Source of the DNA: an uncultured Clostridia bacterium
GTDB taxonomy: Bacteria > Bacillota > Clostridia > Christensenellales > CAG-138
Assembly (NCBI GenBank): GCA_947168565.1
Contig: CAMVMM010000021.1
Location: 1 to 37,157 of the forward strand
DNA length: 37,157 nt
Direction: 5' to 3'
Shown here: piece after piece, positions 24,829 through 32,920 of the stretch
Layout of the letters: every line of letters begins with the position of its first letter
Numbering within the stretch: the stretch's first letter is position 1
The notes under the pieces: model-generated
The model's input: only the letters and a program-made list of their open reading frames with translations
The model's database searches: none
What the model was told of the DNA's origin: nothing
Position numbers and translations under genes: made by a program

Positions 24829-26418
24829 TTATATTCCCAGCGCGGCCCTTGCCGCCATTATCGCGTCCGCCGTGGTGATGCTGCCGTCCCCGTCCATATC
24901 CGCGTTTTCAAAAATTATCGCGTTGTCGCCGATAAGCTCCATTGCGCGGCGCAGGGTGAGTATCGCGTCCGCTATGGTAACGCTGCCGTTTCCGTCCGCG
25001 TCGCCCAAAATGCCGTCCGAAAGAGGGATGCCCTCAAGATGCGGAATCACCTGAAGCTCCGCAAAGGGGTAATCGGGATTGCCGTCCATCGTCCAGATAA
25101 GGTCGAAATCATAGCCCTCATAGGTGCTTTGCTGCGAAAGCTCCTCGGCGGTAACGGGCCTTGCAAAGGGGCTGTACGCGCTGCCCTCGATTATAAGATG
25201 CAGGCAGCGGTCCATCCAGGTGTCGGTGGTGGAGGCGTTGTAGCCAACGAAGGCGTCCGCATTATGCACGGCGGAAACGTGCCCCGCGGTGTAGCAGTAG
25301 TCGGCAAAAATATCCTTGCCGCCGTAGCCGATTATGCCGCCCACGTCCCTGCTGCCGTAAATTCTGCCCGTGCTGTAGCAGTTTGAAACGGCGTTCGTGT
25401 AGTTGCTTTCGGAATGGCCCTCAAACCAGCCCGCGATGCCGCCCACCGCGCTGCCGCTCTGCTCATCGCCCTCGCCCTGAACAATGCCGGTAATATCGCC
25501 AGCGTTGTAGCAGGCGAAAATGTCGGAAACAAAGGCGTTGCCCGCCGTGCCGCCCACGAGCCTGCTGCCGGTAACTTCGCCCGCGTTGCCGCAATAGCTT
25601 GCGCTCGAATCCTCAAGATTGCCGATTATGCCGCCGGTCTGAAAGCTGCCCTCGATCCGTCCCCCGTTAAGGCATTGGGCCACGGAGCTTTCACGAAGCA
25701 TTCCCGCTATGCCGCCGGTATTGCCGACGCCGGCGATCCTGCCGAGGTTGGTGCAAAGCTCAATGGAGCCCATGCGCCCGTTTCCGACTATGCCGCCCAC
25801 GTCCCAGCTTCCGGAAACCGCGCCGCCGTTTCGGCAGTTCGATATCCATGCCGCGTTATGGCCGACTATCGCGCCCACGCTGTCCACGCCGATAACGAGG
25901 GAGCGCTCCACGCTCAGGTTCATGATCTGCCCCGTTGCGGCGCAGCCGAAAAGCCCCGCGCCCACGGAGTCGCCGGATTCGTTCACATACAGGCCGTAAA
26001 CCGCGTGATCGCCGCCGTCATAATTCCCAAGAAAGCTTCGGGAAGTATCGAGAACCGGATCGTCCTCGCCGTTTTCGGTGAAAAGCGGCCTTCCGATGGG
26101 CGTCCACACGTTTTCAGGCGCGTTTTCAGCGCTCCAGCTCTCGCAGCTCGCGGTATCGTTCAGATAAATATCCGCAGTTTGAAGGAAAAACATTCCGTCC
26201 GTGCTTTCGCCGGAGTTTACGCGCGAAGCAAGCAGCGCAAGCTCGCTGCCGTTTGAAATAAGATAGGGGTCGCTCTGCGTGCCGCTTCCGCCGGAAAAGC
26301 CCTGCGCGATGCTGCCGTCCCACACGGGCGCGCCATCCGCGAGCGAAAGCGCGGGAACGCAGAGAATAAGGAGAGAAAGCGCCGTAAATGCGGCAATAAA
26401 TCTATTTAGCTTTTTCAT
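24829..26418 (-). CDS. Secreted GLUG-repeat protein with C-terminal dockerin
   Basis: 529 residues. Signal peptide about 1-27 (cleavage near LSLADG). It begins with a beta-helix cap (GSGTQSDPYLISNGSELALLA), followed by about eight GLUG-type repeats (about 110-400) with the pattern VGGI-x-G...C-x-N-x-G-x-I-x-G. A short spacer precedes a type I dockerin (466-529) with calcium loops DADGNGSVTI and DMDGDGSITT. GLUG repeats occur in surface proteins and IgA-protease-like proteins; no catalytic domain is visible. The dockerin implies a cohesin partner that is not in this window. GGGAGG precedes the start and a near-consensus promoter lies upstream. No clear terminator separates it from the thrS promoter. 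Confidence 0.9.
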   Translation of the reverse strand: MKKLNRFIAAFTALSLLILCVPALSLADGAPVWDGSIAQGFSGGSGTQSDPYLISNGSELALLASRVNSGESTDGMFFLQTADIYLNDTASCESWSAENAPENVWTPIGRPLFTENGEDDPVLDTSRSFLGNYDGGDHAVYGLYVNESGDSVGAGLFGCAATGQIMNLSVERSLVIGVDSVGAIVGHNAAWISNCRNGGAVSGSWDVGGIVGNGRMGSIELCTNLGRIAGVGNTGGIAGMLRESSVAQCLNGGRIEGSFQTGGIIGNLEDSSASYCGNAGEVTGSRLVGGTAGNAFVSDIFACYNAGDITGIVQGEGDEQSGSAVGGIAGWFEGHSESNYTNAVSNCYSTGRIYGSRDVGGIIGYGGKDIFADYCYTAGHVSAVHNADAFVGYNASTTDTWMDRCLHLIIEGSAYSPFARPVTAEELSQQSTYEGYDFDLIWTMDGNPDYPFAELQVIPHLEGIPLSDGILGDADGNGSVTIADAILTLRRAMELIGDNAIIFENADMDGDGSITTADAIMAARAALGI

Positions 26419-26451
26419 AAAAAGCCTCCCGTTGATTATTTTCCATTCGGG

Positions 26452-26480
26452 ATTTTACTACCGGCAAACCGCTTTGTCAA
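26452..26480 (-). promoter_or_regulatory. Promoter of the GLUG/dockerin gene
   Basis: TTGACA (26475-26480) and TAAAAT (26452-26457), 17-nt spacer, leader of about 27 nt. Confidence 0.9.
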
Positions 26481-26530
26481 TCGAAAAATGATGAAAGATG
26501 AAAATGTCATATTTTGTTAATGCAAATGCC

Positions 26531-26561
26531 AAAAACGGCGCGGGCGAGGATGCCCGCGCCG
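26531..26561 (-). terminator. Terminator downstream of the tandem paralogue pair
   Basis: Perfect 10-bp stem CGGCGCGGGC/GCCCGCGCCG, 6-nt loop, then TTTTT on the minus strand. Confidence 0.95.
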
Positions 26562-26619
26562 CGGAAAAGTGAAAGCAAAGCGCTGCTTCGGAGCGCTTGT
26601 TATGCCCTCCCCTCCGAGC

Positions 26620-27249
26620 TTACGCGAAGAATTCCTCCGCAAAATCGTTCAGGCGGCGCTCATAGGGGGTCACGGGCATATTCGTGTTTTTCAAAATAAG
26701 GAACATCGCGCGCTTGAGGTTCAGCAGGCGAATCTCAAGCCTCAGCATAAGCTTATGCTTGGTGTAATAGATGCGGTCGTATTTCAGGCAGGCAAGCTCA
26801 ATGTCCTCGTCGGATTCTTCGCTGCCCTTGGAAAAGCCGAGCCTTGCCGCATCCGCATCGGAAAGATCGCGCTTTAAAAGCAGTATGCCGGGAAGATCGT
26901 CGAAGCCGGAAGCGGACATGCCGTTTAAAAAGGCGGAAACCTTGCGCCAGCGGGCAACCTCCTTGCGGTATTCACGCGGATGCCTTGCGAAAAATTCCTC
27001 ATCGGACATTATGGCGCGCTGCGCGCGAAGCATGGTCGGCTTCCAAACAACTATATCGGCGATCGGCACCAGCAAAAAGGTCGCTATCGCAAGCAGAATG
27101 AAGGCGGGCGGGGAGAGCAGGTGCGCATAGGTGTATACGAGCACATGGGGAACGACGATGCACATAACGGAGACAACGAAAAGCATCGTTTCCGTAAGCG
27201 CACGAAAAAGGCTGTAATGGGTGGCTGAATTTCTTTTAAAAAAACGCAT
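26620..27249 (-). CDS. Two-helix membrane protein, paralogue B
   Basis: 209 residues. Two membrane helices (about 20-45 and 50-72) are followed by a cytoplasmic-looking domain. I recognise no family. It is clearly related to the next gene: both have a block beginning FFxRHPREYRKEVARWRKV, then LPGIL-L-KR-LS, a YDRIYY motif, an RLE-RLLN-KR segment, and the ending PVTPYERRLN. This copy differs most in the helices and the 125-150 loop. The start at 27249 follows AAAAGGAG; the frame to 27333 overlaps the upstream paralogue. It is 61 nt downstream of paralogue A and probably in the same operon. Confidence 0.78.
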   Translation of the reverse strand: MRFFKRNSATHYSLFRALTETMLFVVSVMCIVVPHVLVYTYAHLLSPPAFILLAIATFLLVPIADIVVWKPTMLRAQRAIMSDEEFFARHPREYRKEVARWRKVSAFLNGMSASGFDDLPGILLLKRDLSDADAARLGFSKGSEESDEDIELACLKYDRIYYTKHKLMLRLEIRLLNLKRAMFLILKNTNMPVTPYERRLNDFAEEFFA

Positions 27250-27310
27250 AGTTTGTCTCCTTTTCGGTTTAATTGGCAGAAAGGGGATAAGCTGTGCCGA
27301 TCGCCCGCCC

Positions 27311-27949
27311 TTATGCGCGGAATTCCTCCGCAAGCTCGTTCAGCCTGCGCTCATAGGGGGTCACGGGCGTATCCTCGTTTCGGAATATAAGATTGAAGCC
27401 GCGCTTGATGTTCAGCAGGCGAAGCTCAAGCCGAAGCATACGGGGATGCTGACTGTAATAGATGCGGTCGTACCTTTCGCTGTTGAACTCAAATTCGTTT
27501 TCATAAACCACCGAGCCGTTCGCGGAGTTCATCAAAACGCCGTATCTCGCCGCATCCTCCGGTGAAAGCTCGCGCTTGAGCTGCAAAATTCCGGGCAAAA
27601 GCTCCTCCTCGCCCTCCGCCACGGCGTTCATGTGGGCGGCAACCTTGCGCCAGCGGGCAACCTCCTTGCGGTACTCGCGCGGGTGACGGCTGAAAAACAT
27701 TTCATCGCCCATCATGAAGCGCTCCGTCCTCATGATGATCGGGTGGAAAACGAAGTATCCGAAGATGGGTATTACCGAAAGCGTGACGATCTGAAGAATA
27801 ATGAAAAGGGGTGTGGGCAGCACGTGGGCATGGATAACCGTGTAGCCATACGGGAAGCCCATGATGGGTATCAGGGAAAACAGGCAGAAATACTTAAGCA
27901 GCGCTCTTGCAAAGCTGTAGTTGCTGACCGTTTTTTTAGGCTTTTTCAT
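27311..27949 (-). CDS. Two-helix membrane protein, paralogue A
   Basis: 212 residues. Two membrane helices (about 17-40 and 45-68) precede a basic/acidic domain with FFSRHPREYRKEVARW, ELLPGILQLKRELS, YDRIYYSQHPRMLRLE and the C-terminal PVTPYERRLNELAEEF. No domain recognised; function unknown. GGAGG lies 8 nt before the ATG. The pair is a tandem duplication, and its shared blocks point to a conserved fold or partner. It is first in a two-gene operon with a leader of almost 190 nt. Confidence 0.8.
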   Translation of the reverse strand: MKKPKKTVSNYSFARALLKYFCLFSLIPIMGFPYGYTVIHAHVLPTPLFIILQIVTLSVIPIFGYFVFHPIIMRTERFMMGDEMFFSRHPREYRKEVARWRKVAAHMNAVAEGEEELLPGILQLKRELSPEDAARYGVLMNSANGSVVYENEFEFNSERYDRIYYSQHPRMLRLELRLLNIKRGFNLIFRNEDTPVTPYERRLNELAEEFRA

Positions 27950-28143
27950 GGCGAAACCTCCATTTTATTATACTCTTTTTGGCGGGCGGGAGCGAGGAAA
28001 CAGCCCTGCCGGTGCAAGATGAGATGGGTGCGGGAATGCGGCAAAGCGCCGCCTCGAACGGAATAAGAGGGGATACGCGCCCCGTTCGGCTTCATGCAGG
28101 GAAAGGGTATAAAGAATAGACGCCCTCTCCGTGCGGCAGGTAT

Positions 28144-28172
28144 ACTATACCATATCCAAAGATGTATGTAAA
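28144..28172 (-). promoter_or_regulatory. Promoter of the paralogue pair
   Basis: TTTACA (28167-28172) and TATAGT (28144-28149), 17-nt spacer. Confidence 0.8.
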
Positions 28173-28261
28173 TAGCTAATAGTATGATTTTTCGGGTCAT
28201 AAACGATTCGGCGCGGTTTTTCCGACTGCGGGAATACTCCGTGAAGCCGCCCGCTTTGCTG

Positions 28262-28290
28262 TTGACTATACGGCGGCGGCATTGTAAAAT
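28262..28290 (+). promoter_or_regulatory. Promoter of the alanyl-tRNA editing gene and truA
   Basis: TTGACT (28262-28267) and TAAAAT (28285-28290), 17-nt spacer. Transcription starts near 28297, just past the ATG at 28296, which rules that codon out as a start. Confidence 0.85.
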
Positions 28291-28322
28291 ATAGTATGAA
28301 AAAATCCCGTATGGAGGCTTAT

Positions 28323-29558
28323 ATGACCGAAATACTCTATTATGATCACCCGATTGTTACCGAATGCTCCGCCGAGGTGATTTCCTGTGCGCAGAAGGAC
28401 GGCGGCTTTTTAATCGTGCTCTCGCGCTCGCCCATCTTCCCCGAGGGCGGCGGCCAGCTTGCGGACGGCGGCAGCATCTTTACCGGTGAAAAGTGCGCGA
28501 AAATACTCGATTGCCAAACCGTGGGCGGCGTTCAGGTGCATTTTACCGATGCGCCGTTTGAGGTCGGGGAGCGCGTTTGCGTGCGGCTCGATCTTGAAAA
28601 AAGGCTGGATCACGCCGAGCAGCACACGGGCGAGCATATCCTCTCCGGCCTTGCAAGCAAACTGTTTTCCGCAAAGAACGTGGGCTTTCACATGGCGGAG
28701 GATTACTGCACCATAGATCTGGATCTGCCCTTTGAGCGCGAGCAGCTTGAAATGCTGGAGCTTGAAGCGAATAAGGCTGTGCGGGCAAATTTTAAAATAC
28801 ATACCGAAATAACCGATGGCGAGGACGCCGCAGGCCGCACCCTTCGCAAGCGCGCGGAGAAGGCGGTGGGAGAGGTGCGCATTGTGTATATCGACCATGG
28901 CAAGGTGGATTCCTGCACCTGCTGCGGCACGCATCTTGACGCCACGGGCATGGTGGGTTCGATCCGCATAACGGACGCGCAGCATTATAAGGGCGGCACG
29001 AGGCTTTTCTTTGCCTGCGGGGGCAGGGCGGCAAGGCTGAACGTGGAGGAGCACGCCGCGCTGACGGAGCTTGCAAGGCGGTATTCCACCTCAAGGGGCG
29101 AGCTGCCGAACGCCATAAAAAAGCAGATGGAGGAGATAGCCTCCCTTAAAGCGGAGCTGAAGGCGAAAAGCCGCCTTATAGCGGAGGGTCACGCAAAAAG
29201 GCTTATGGATACAGCGCAGGAGCGCGGCGGCGCAAGGGTGATATTCGAGGCGTTCGAGGAGCTTGGCGCAAACGATATCAAGCTTATCTGCGATGAGCTT
29301 GCAAAGCGCGCCGAGGAGGAAGGCTTGAATTTCACCGCGCTGCTTTTCGCCGTTTCGGAGGATGGCACGGAGTACCGCATGGCGTGCTCAAGGGGCGCAG
29401 GGCTGAATATGAAGGAGCTTTGCACCGCCGTGAACGCCGCGCTGATGGGGAAGGGCGGCGGCAGCCCCGTTTTTGCGCAGGGAAAGAGCGAAAGAAGGCT
29501 GGATGAAGGCACGGCGGAGGCGCTGAAAAAGTATCTGCTTTCCGCGATGGGGAGCTGA
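28323..29558 (+). CDS. Alanyl-tRNA editing protein (AlaX family with DHHA1 domain)
   Basis: 411 residues. It hydrolyses Ser-tRNA(Ala) or Gly-tRNA(Ala) in trans. The N-terminal beta-barrel (about 1-90) includes PIFPEGGGQLADGG. The editing site has HTGEHILSGL (the H-x3-H zinc ligands, near 101-110) and the later C-x-C-C-x2-H ligands in CTCCGTH. A helical coiled-coil stretch (about 250-290) precedes a C-terminal DHHA1-like domain with GKGGGSPVFAQG. This is the long free-standing form rather than the short AlaX. GGAGG lies 6 nt before the ATG at 28323, and the promoter position excludes the earlier ATG. Confidence 0.92.
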   Translation: MTEILYYDHPIVTECSAEVISCAQKDGGFLIVLSRSPIFPEGGGQLADGGSIFTGEKCAKILDCQTVGGVQVHFTDAPFEVGERVCVRLDLEKRLDHAEQHTGEHILSGLASKLFSAKNVGFHMAEDYCTIDLDLPFEREQLEMLELEANKAVRANFKIHTEITDGEDAAGRTLRKRAEKAVGEVRIVYIDHGKVDSCTCCGTHLDATGMVGSIRITDAQHYKGGTRLFFACGGRAARLNVEEHAALTELARRYSTSRGELPNAIKKQMEEIASLKAELKAKSRLIAEGHAKRLMDTAQERGGARVIFEAFEELGANDIKLICDELAKRAEEEGLNFTALLFAVSEDGTEYRMACSRGAGLNMKELCTAVNAALMGKGGGSPVFAQGKSERRLDEGTAEALKKYLLSAMGS

Positions 29559-29604
29559 AAAAGCAGGGAATGATCCTTATAAATAAGAAAAAACGGATAA
29601 AGAA

Positions 29605-30402
29605 TTGCCAAGAATAGTATTGATAATAGAATACGACGGCGCGAGCTACGTCGGCTGGCAGGTGCAGCCGAACGGCGTTGCCGTGCAGCAGGTTTTGGGC
29701 GAGGCGCTCCACACTCTCACGGGCGAGCGCTGCGCCCTTCACGCCTCCGGAAGAACGGACAGCGGCGTTCATGCGCGCGCGCAGGTGGCGCATTTTGATA
29801 CCGAAAGCCGCATTCCGGCGGATAAATTCGCCTTTGCGCTAAACCCCCATCTGCCAAAGGATATAAGGATAAAGGGCAGCCTTGAGCTTCCGGGCGAGGA
29901 GGCGGGGGCGAGGGAATTTCATTCCCGCTTCTCCGTGCGCCAAAAGCATTACAGATATTCAGTTTTAAACACCGTGCATGATTCCGCGTTTCTCTCCTCC
30001 CGCGCGCTGCATATCTATAACAAGCTGGAGCTTGACGCGCTGAACGCTGCGGCGGAAAAATTCATCGGCAGGCACGATTTTGCCGCGTTCAAGGCGGTGG
30101 GCAGCAAGGCGGCCACCACGGTGCGCACCATCTATAAATCGGAATGGCGCAGGGAGGGCGAGCTGCTGCATTATTACGTTGCGGGCAGCGGGTTTTTATA
30201 CAATATGGTGCGCATAATGGTGGGCACCATGCTGCGCGTGGGCCGGGGATACGAGGACGCCTCGATCATAGAAAACGCGCTTTTGAACCCCCTACGCGAG
30301 AATGCCGGCGATACCGCTCCCGCGCACGGGCTCACGCTCTGGCGCGTGCAGTACGATGAATTCGATACCGAGGACGTGCTTGAACGGAATGCGCAGGTGT
30401 AG
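29605..30402 (+). CDS. truA: tRNA pseudouridine(38-40) synthase TruA
   Basis: 265 residues. It isomerises uridines 38-40 in the tRNA anticodon stem. The catalytic Asp lies in GRTDSGVHARAQV (about residue 52). Other family motifs: EYDGASYVGWQVQP near the start, the KHYRYSVLN segment, and FLYNMVRIMVGTML near the C-terminus. The start codon is a TTG at 29605; its reading (PRIVLIIEYDG) matches the usual TruA N-terminus and no ATG fits. The upstream GGAT is a weak ribosome site. It is 46 nt after the editing gene, probably in one operon. Confidence 0.94.
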   Translation: MPRIVLIIEYDGASYVGWQVQPNGVAVQQVLGEALHTLTGERCALHASGRTDSGVHARAQVAHFDTESRIPADKFAFALNPHLPKDIRIKGSLELPGEEAGAREFHSRFSVRQKHYRYSVLNTVHDSAFLSSRALHIYNKLELDALNAAAEKFIGRHDFAAFKAVGSKAATTVRTIYKSEWRREGELLHYYVAGSGFLYNMVRIMVGTMLRVGRGYEDASIIENALLNPLRENAGDTAPAHGLTLWRVQYDEFDTEDVLERNAQV

Positions 30403-30689
30403 GGCGCCTTTCGGCAAATGAAGCCGTTTCATTTATGAAGGCGCTGTGCTGATGAAGAAATGAAAAAATTAAGAAATTGCGGCTCGAATTCCTGCGGAGT
30501 TTCCGATGCTTTATATGCGCGGGAAGAAAGGCCGCGGAGTTGATCGAAGCGTTTTTTCGGGATGCTCTGCGCAAAAATTAAAGGGGGAGCCGAAAAAGCT
30601 CAGGGGAGCCGAAACAGCTCCCCCTGCTCATTTTTAAACCGATTCTTTTTTTATTCCAACAATTCTTTTTTTAGTTCAACCGATTCTTT
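30403..30689. other. Convergent intergenic region with terminators and 20-nt repeats
   Basis: It holds the two-way terminator described separately and, at about 30637-30698, three imperfect 20-nt tandem units of the form CCGATTCTTTTTTTATTCCA. The last unit contains the stop codon of the neighbouring minus-strand gene. Nothing coding is supported. Confidence 0.65.
30583..30630. terminator. Two-way terminator between truA and the DUF4253 gene
   Basis: GGGGAGC (30603-30609) pairs with GCTCCCC (30617-30623), 7-nt loop; a second GGGGGAGC at 30583-30590 can also pair with the 3' arm. CATTTTT follows on the plus strand and CTTTAATTTTT on the minus strand. Confidence 0.8.
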
Positions 30690-31469
30690 TTAATCCCACC
30701 AAAAATGCCAGACCCTTTTCCCCTCAAGCGAACTGCAAAAATCGGAAAAGGCGGTTGAGCCTTCATCGAGCGGGGGATGGGCGGCGCCCGAGAAGGCGAT
30801 AAGCTCACCTGCCGCCTCACGGAGGGCGCTTTCATCGAGCGGGGCGGGGAGCAGCACCTCAAGCGCATCGCCCGCCAAAACGGCGGGGATCGCGCCGTAT
30901 TTTTCACCCCAGCTTTTCAGCATTGCCGCCATTTCAAGCGGCGCGGGGCAGTCGTTCCAATTCCCGAAGGGCAGATAGATCGCCGCCTCGTGGGGCTTGG
31001 TGGTGGGCAGCCTTATCAGCGCGCACGTGCGAAAGCTTTTGGAAAACTCGGTGTAGGGCAGCGAAAAGGCGTTCAGCGCGGTGAAGCACTCGGACACAAA
31101 GTCCGAAAGGCCGGGCTCCGCGCCCTCCTCAAGCTCCTCCTCAGGAAGCTCGCATTGCTTCAGCCTTGATGCAAAAACGCTTTCCCCATCGGGCTTTTTT
31201 GCGGCAAGCGCGGCGGCAATATCAAAGCCCGCGCCCCTGCTTTGCGCTATCAGCTCAAAAAGCGCGGGCTCGTTCACGGCTATCACGGGGAAGCGCCCCT
31301 CCGCTTTGCACGCGCGGACCGCGCCCTCGTAGTAGTCCATCAGCTCCGCTTCGCCCATGCTTCCGTTCAAAAGCTCATAGGGGTAGCCGAGCGCGTCGAG
31401 CGCGGCGGTGAAGGCGGCAAGCGCTTTTTTCTGCGCCCGCCTGTTTATTATATCGTCAAAAAGATTCAT
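30690..31469 (-). CDS. DUF4253 domain-containing protein
   Basis: 259 residues. The C-terminal third matches DUF4253: KPHEAAIYLPFGNWNDCPAP (about 160-180), a WGEKYGAIPAVLAGD segment, and conserved residues near the C-terminus (LIAFSGA). The N-terminal two thirds are less distinctive. Members are small cytoplasmic proteins of unknown function, often encoded near secretion or immunity genes in other bacteria; no such partner is here. There is no signal peptide or membrane helix. The CGGAGG ribosome site lies 9-14 nt before the ATG. The gene is flanked by terminators, so it is probably transcribed alone. Confidence 0.8.
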   Translation of the reverse strand: MNLFDDIINRRAQKKALAAFTAALDALGYPYELLNGSMGEAELMDYYEGAVRACKAEGRFPVIAVNEPALFELIAQSRGAGFDIAAALAAKKPDGESVFASRLKQCELPEEELEEGAEPGLSDFVSECFTALNAFSLPYTEFSKSFRTCALIRLPTTKPHEAAIYLPFGNWNDCPAPLEMAAMLKSWGEKYGAIPAVLAGDALEVLLPAPLDESALREAAGELIAFSGAAHPPLDEGSTAFSDFCSSLEGKRVWHFWWD

Positions 31470-31513
31470 TTTCGGAGACCTCCGATGCGTTTGTCAAATA
31501 GTATCATATCGGG

Positions 31514-31542
31514 ATTATATCAGATTTGGCTTTGCGGCGCAA
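31514..31542 (-). promoter_or_regulatory. Promoter of the DUF4253 gene
   Basis: TTGCGC (31537-31542) and TATAAT (31514-31519), 17-nt spacer. Confidence 0.65.
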
Positions 31543-31569
31543 CGGCGCAAAACGGGCAGAAAAAGGAAT

Positions 31570-31604
31570 AAAAAAGGAAAGCGCGGCAAAAAGCAGCGCT
31601 TTCC
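31570..31604 (-). terminator. Terminator downstream of the metallo-beta-lactamase-fold gene
   Basis: 8-bp stem GGAAAGCG/CGCTTTCC (31576-31583 with 31597-31604), 13-nt loop, then six U on the minus strand. A weaker hairpin (ACGGCTT/AAGCCGT) lies closer to the gene. Confidence 0.85.
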
Positions 31605-31747
31605 GCTGTAATACCAAGCTCAGGAGGGGGCGGCTCGGTATCGCAGCCAATGGAGGTTGCACCGCTGCGCAAAAATGCGGCGCGGCGCCGAAAAAGGGAA
31701 ACGGCTTAAACCAATACGGGGGTAAAGCCGTGAGTTTTAATGCTGGT

Positions 31748-32641
31748 TCAGCCCTCTTGGGAAAGCTCAAGGCTTATCCCGTTGCTGATCGCGGCAACGT
31801 TCCCAAAGCGGGTCTCATATACCTCGGCGCCGATATTTGAAAGCAGCTTAAGCGTCTTATCCTCGGCGGGGTTCTTGTCGGAGCTGCATATCACGGCGTA
31901 TTTGGGGCGCACCGCCGCAAAAAGCTCCGAAAGCATGGCGTTGTATCTGCCGTGATGCGGCACCTTTATAAAATCGCAGCTCTGCGCCGCGCCGCCGTCG
32001 AGCCAGTCGCGCAGGCGGTATTTTTCCGCGTCGCCCATGAAAATAAGGCGGTTTCTGCCGTGCGTCACGGTGGTGATGAGCGAGCAGTCGTTGTCCGTTT
32101 CCTCGTTCGCACTCGGCGCGGGGTAGTTTACCGGCGGCTCCACCAGCACCTGCGCCGTGCCGAGGGAAAGCTCGGTATTGCTCCGTATCCGCTCGGGCGC
32201 GATGCTCTTTTTTTCAAGCGCGGCGATAAATTCAAGGTATTGCGCGGCGGTGCTTTCATAATCCGGCATTATCACGCGCTCCACGGGGAAGGCGTCTATC
32301 AGCTTATCCGCGCCGCCAACGTGGTCCTTGTCGAAATGGGTGATGATGAGCGCGTCCACGCGGGAAACGCCGCTTTTTTCAAGGAAGGCGCAGATCTCCG
32401 CGCCGTCGTCCTCCTCGCCCGCGTCTATCACCATGCAGCTTTCGCCGGTTTTAAGGATTATAGCGTCCGCCTTGCCGACCTTCAGCACGGAAACGCTCAG
32501 CTCCTCCATGGGAGCGGCGGGCTCATCCGTCGTGTGCGGCTGATTCGGGGAACCGCCGCGGCCGCATGCGGCGTTCACCGCCAGGATTGCGGGGAGCAGC
32601 GCGGCAAGAAGGATGAAACAGATCGTGCGCTTTGCCTTCAT
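31748..32641 (-). CDS. ComEC/Rec2-type metallo-beta-lactamase-fold lipoprotein
   Basis: 297 residues. An N-terminal hydrophobic segment (about 6-22) ends in NAACG, so Cys26 may be a lipidation site, although Asn at -3 is unusual for a lipobox. The hydrolase domain (about 45-297) has the metal motif THFDKDHVGG (near 100-109), the ComEC C-terminal form of the HxHxDH signature with a Phe in the middle. Further ligands appear in FMGDAEK and PHHGRYNA. Homologues are stand-alone versions of the ComEC nuclease-like domain, thought to degrade DNA or act on nucleotides outside the cell. The substrate is unknown here. The ribosome site is weak (ACGAGGT). Confidence 0.88.
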   Translation of the reverse strand: MKAKRTICFILLAALLPAILAVNAACGRGGSPNQPHTTDEPAAPMEELSVSVLKVGKADAIILKTGESCMVIDAGEEDDGAEICAFLEKSGVSRVDALIITHFDKDHVGGADKLIDAFPVERVIMPDYESTAAQYLEFIAALEKKSIAPERIRSNTELSLGTAQVLVEPPVNYPAPSANEETDNDCSLITTVTHGRNRLIFMGDAEKYRLRDWLDGGAAQSCDFIKVPHHGRYNAMLSELFAAVRPKYAVICSSDKNPAEDKTLKLLSNIGAEVYETRFGNVAAISNGISLELSQEG

Positions 32642-32678
32642 ATTTCAGCATACCTCGTTTCAAAGCATAGTTTACCCA

Positions 32679-32707
32679 ATTTTAGCCGTTTGCGCCGCAT
32701 TTCGCAA
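32679..32707 (-). promoter_or_regulatory. Promoter of the metallo-beta-lactamase-fold gene
   Basis: TTGCGA (32702-32707) and TAAAAT (32679-32684), 17-nt spacer. Confidence 0.65.
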
Positions 32708-32834
32708 TAACCCTCAACACGCTAATGCCTTTATACGCCAAAATATTGCATTAAAAATAAATATATTATTTTGGATAGAGGGAGAAGCGGCGCAAAAAAC
32801 CGCGAAAAACCGTGCCTTGGGCTTAAAAAAACTG

Positions 32835-32863
32835 TTGCACGGCTTGGCGGATTGGGTTATAAT
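32835..32863 (+). promoter_or_regulatory. Promoter of the zinc-ribbon protein gene
   Basis: TTGCAC (32835-32840) and TATAAT (32858-32863), 17-nt spacer. It lies inside a longer in-frame extension of the gene and supports the start at 32921. Confidence 0.82.
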
Positions 32864-32920
32864 GATAAAAAATATATTGCGGATCTGCGGCGAAAAGAAT
32901 TTTTACGGGAGGAAAACGCC

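Larger units (their letters stand above)
27950..28322. other. Divergent region with long leader for the paralogue pair
   Basis: The minus-strand promoter at 28144-28172 gives a leader of about 188 nt that can form a CGAACGG/CCGTTCG-type stem and a short GCGGC/GCCGC hairpin. A second -10-like TATAAT occurs near 27965, just before the ribosome site. The plus-strand promoter of the alanyl-tRNA editing gene lies at 28262-28290. I see no further gene. Confidence 0.55.
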
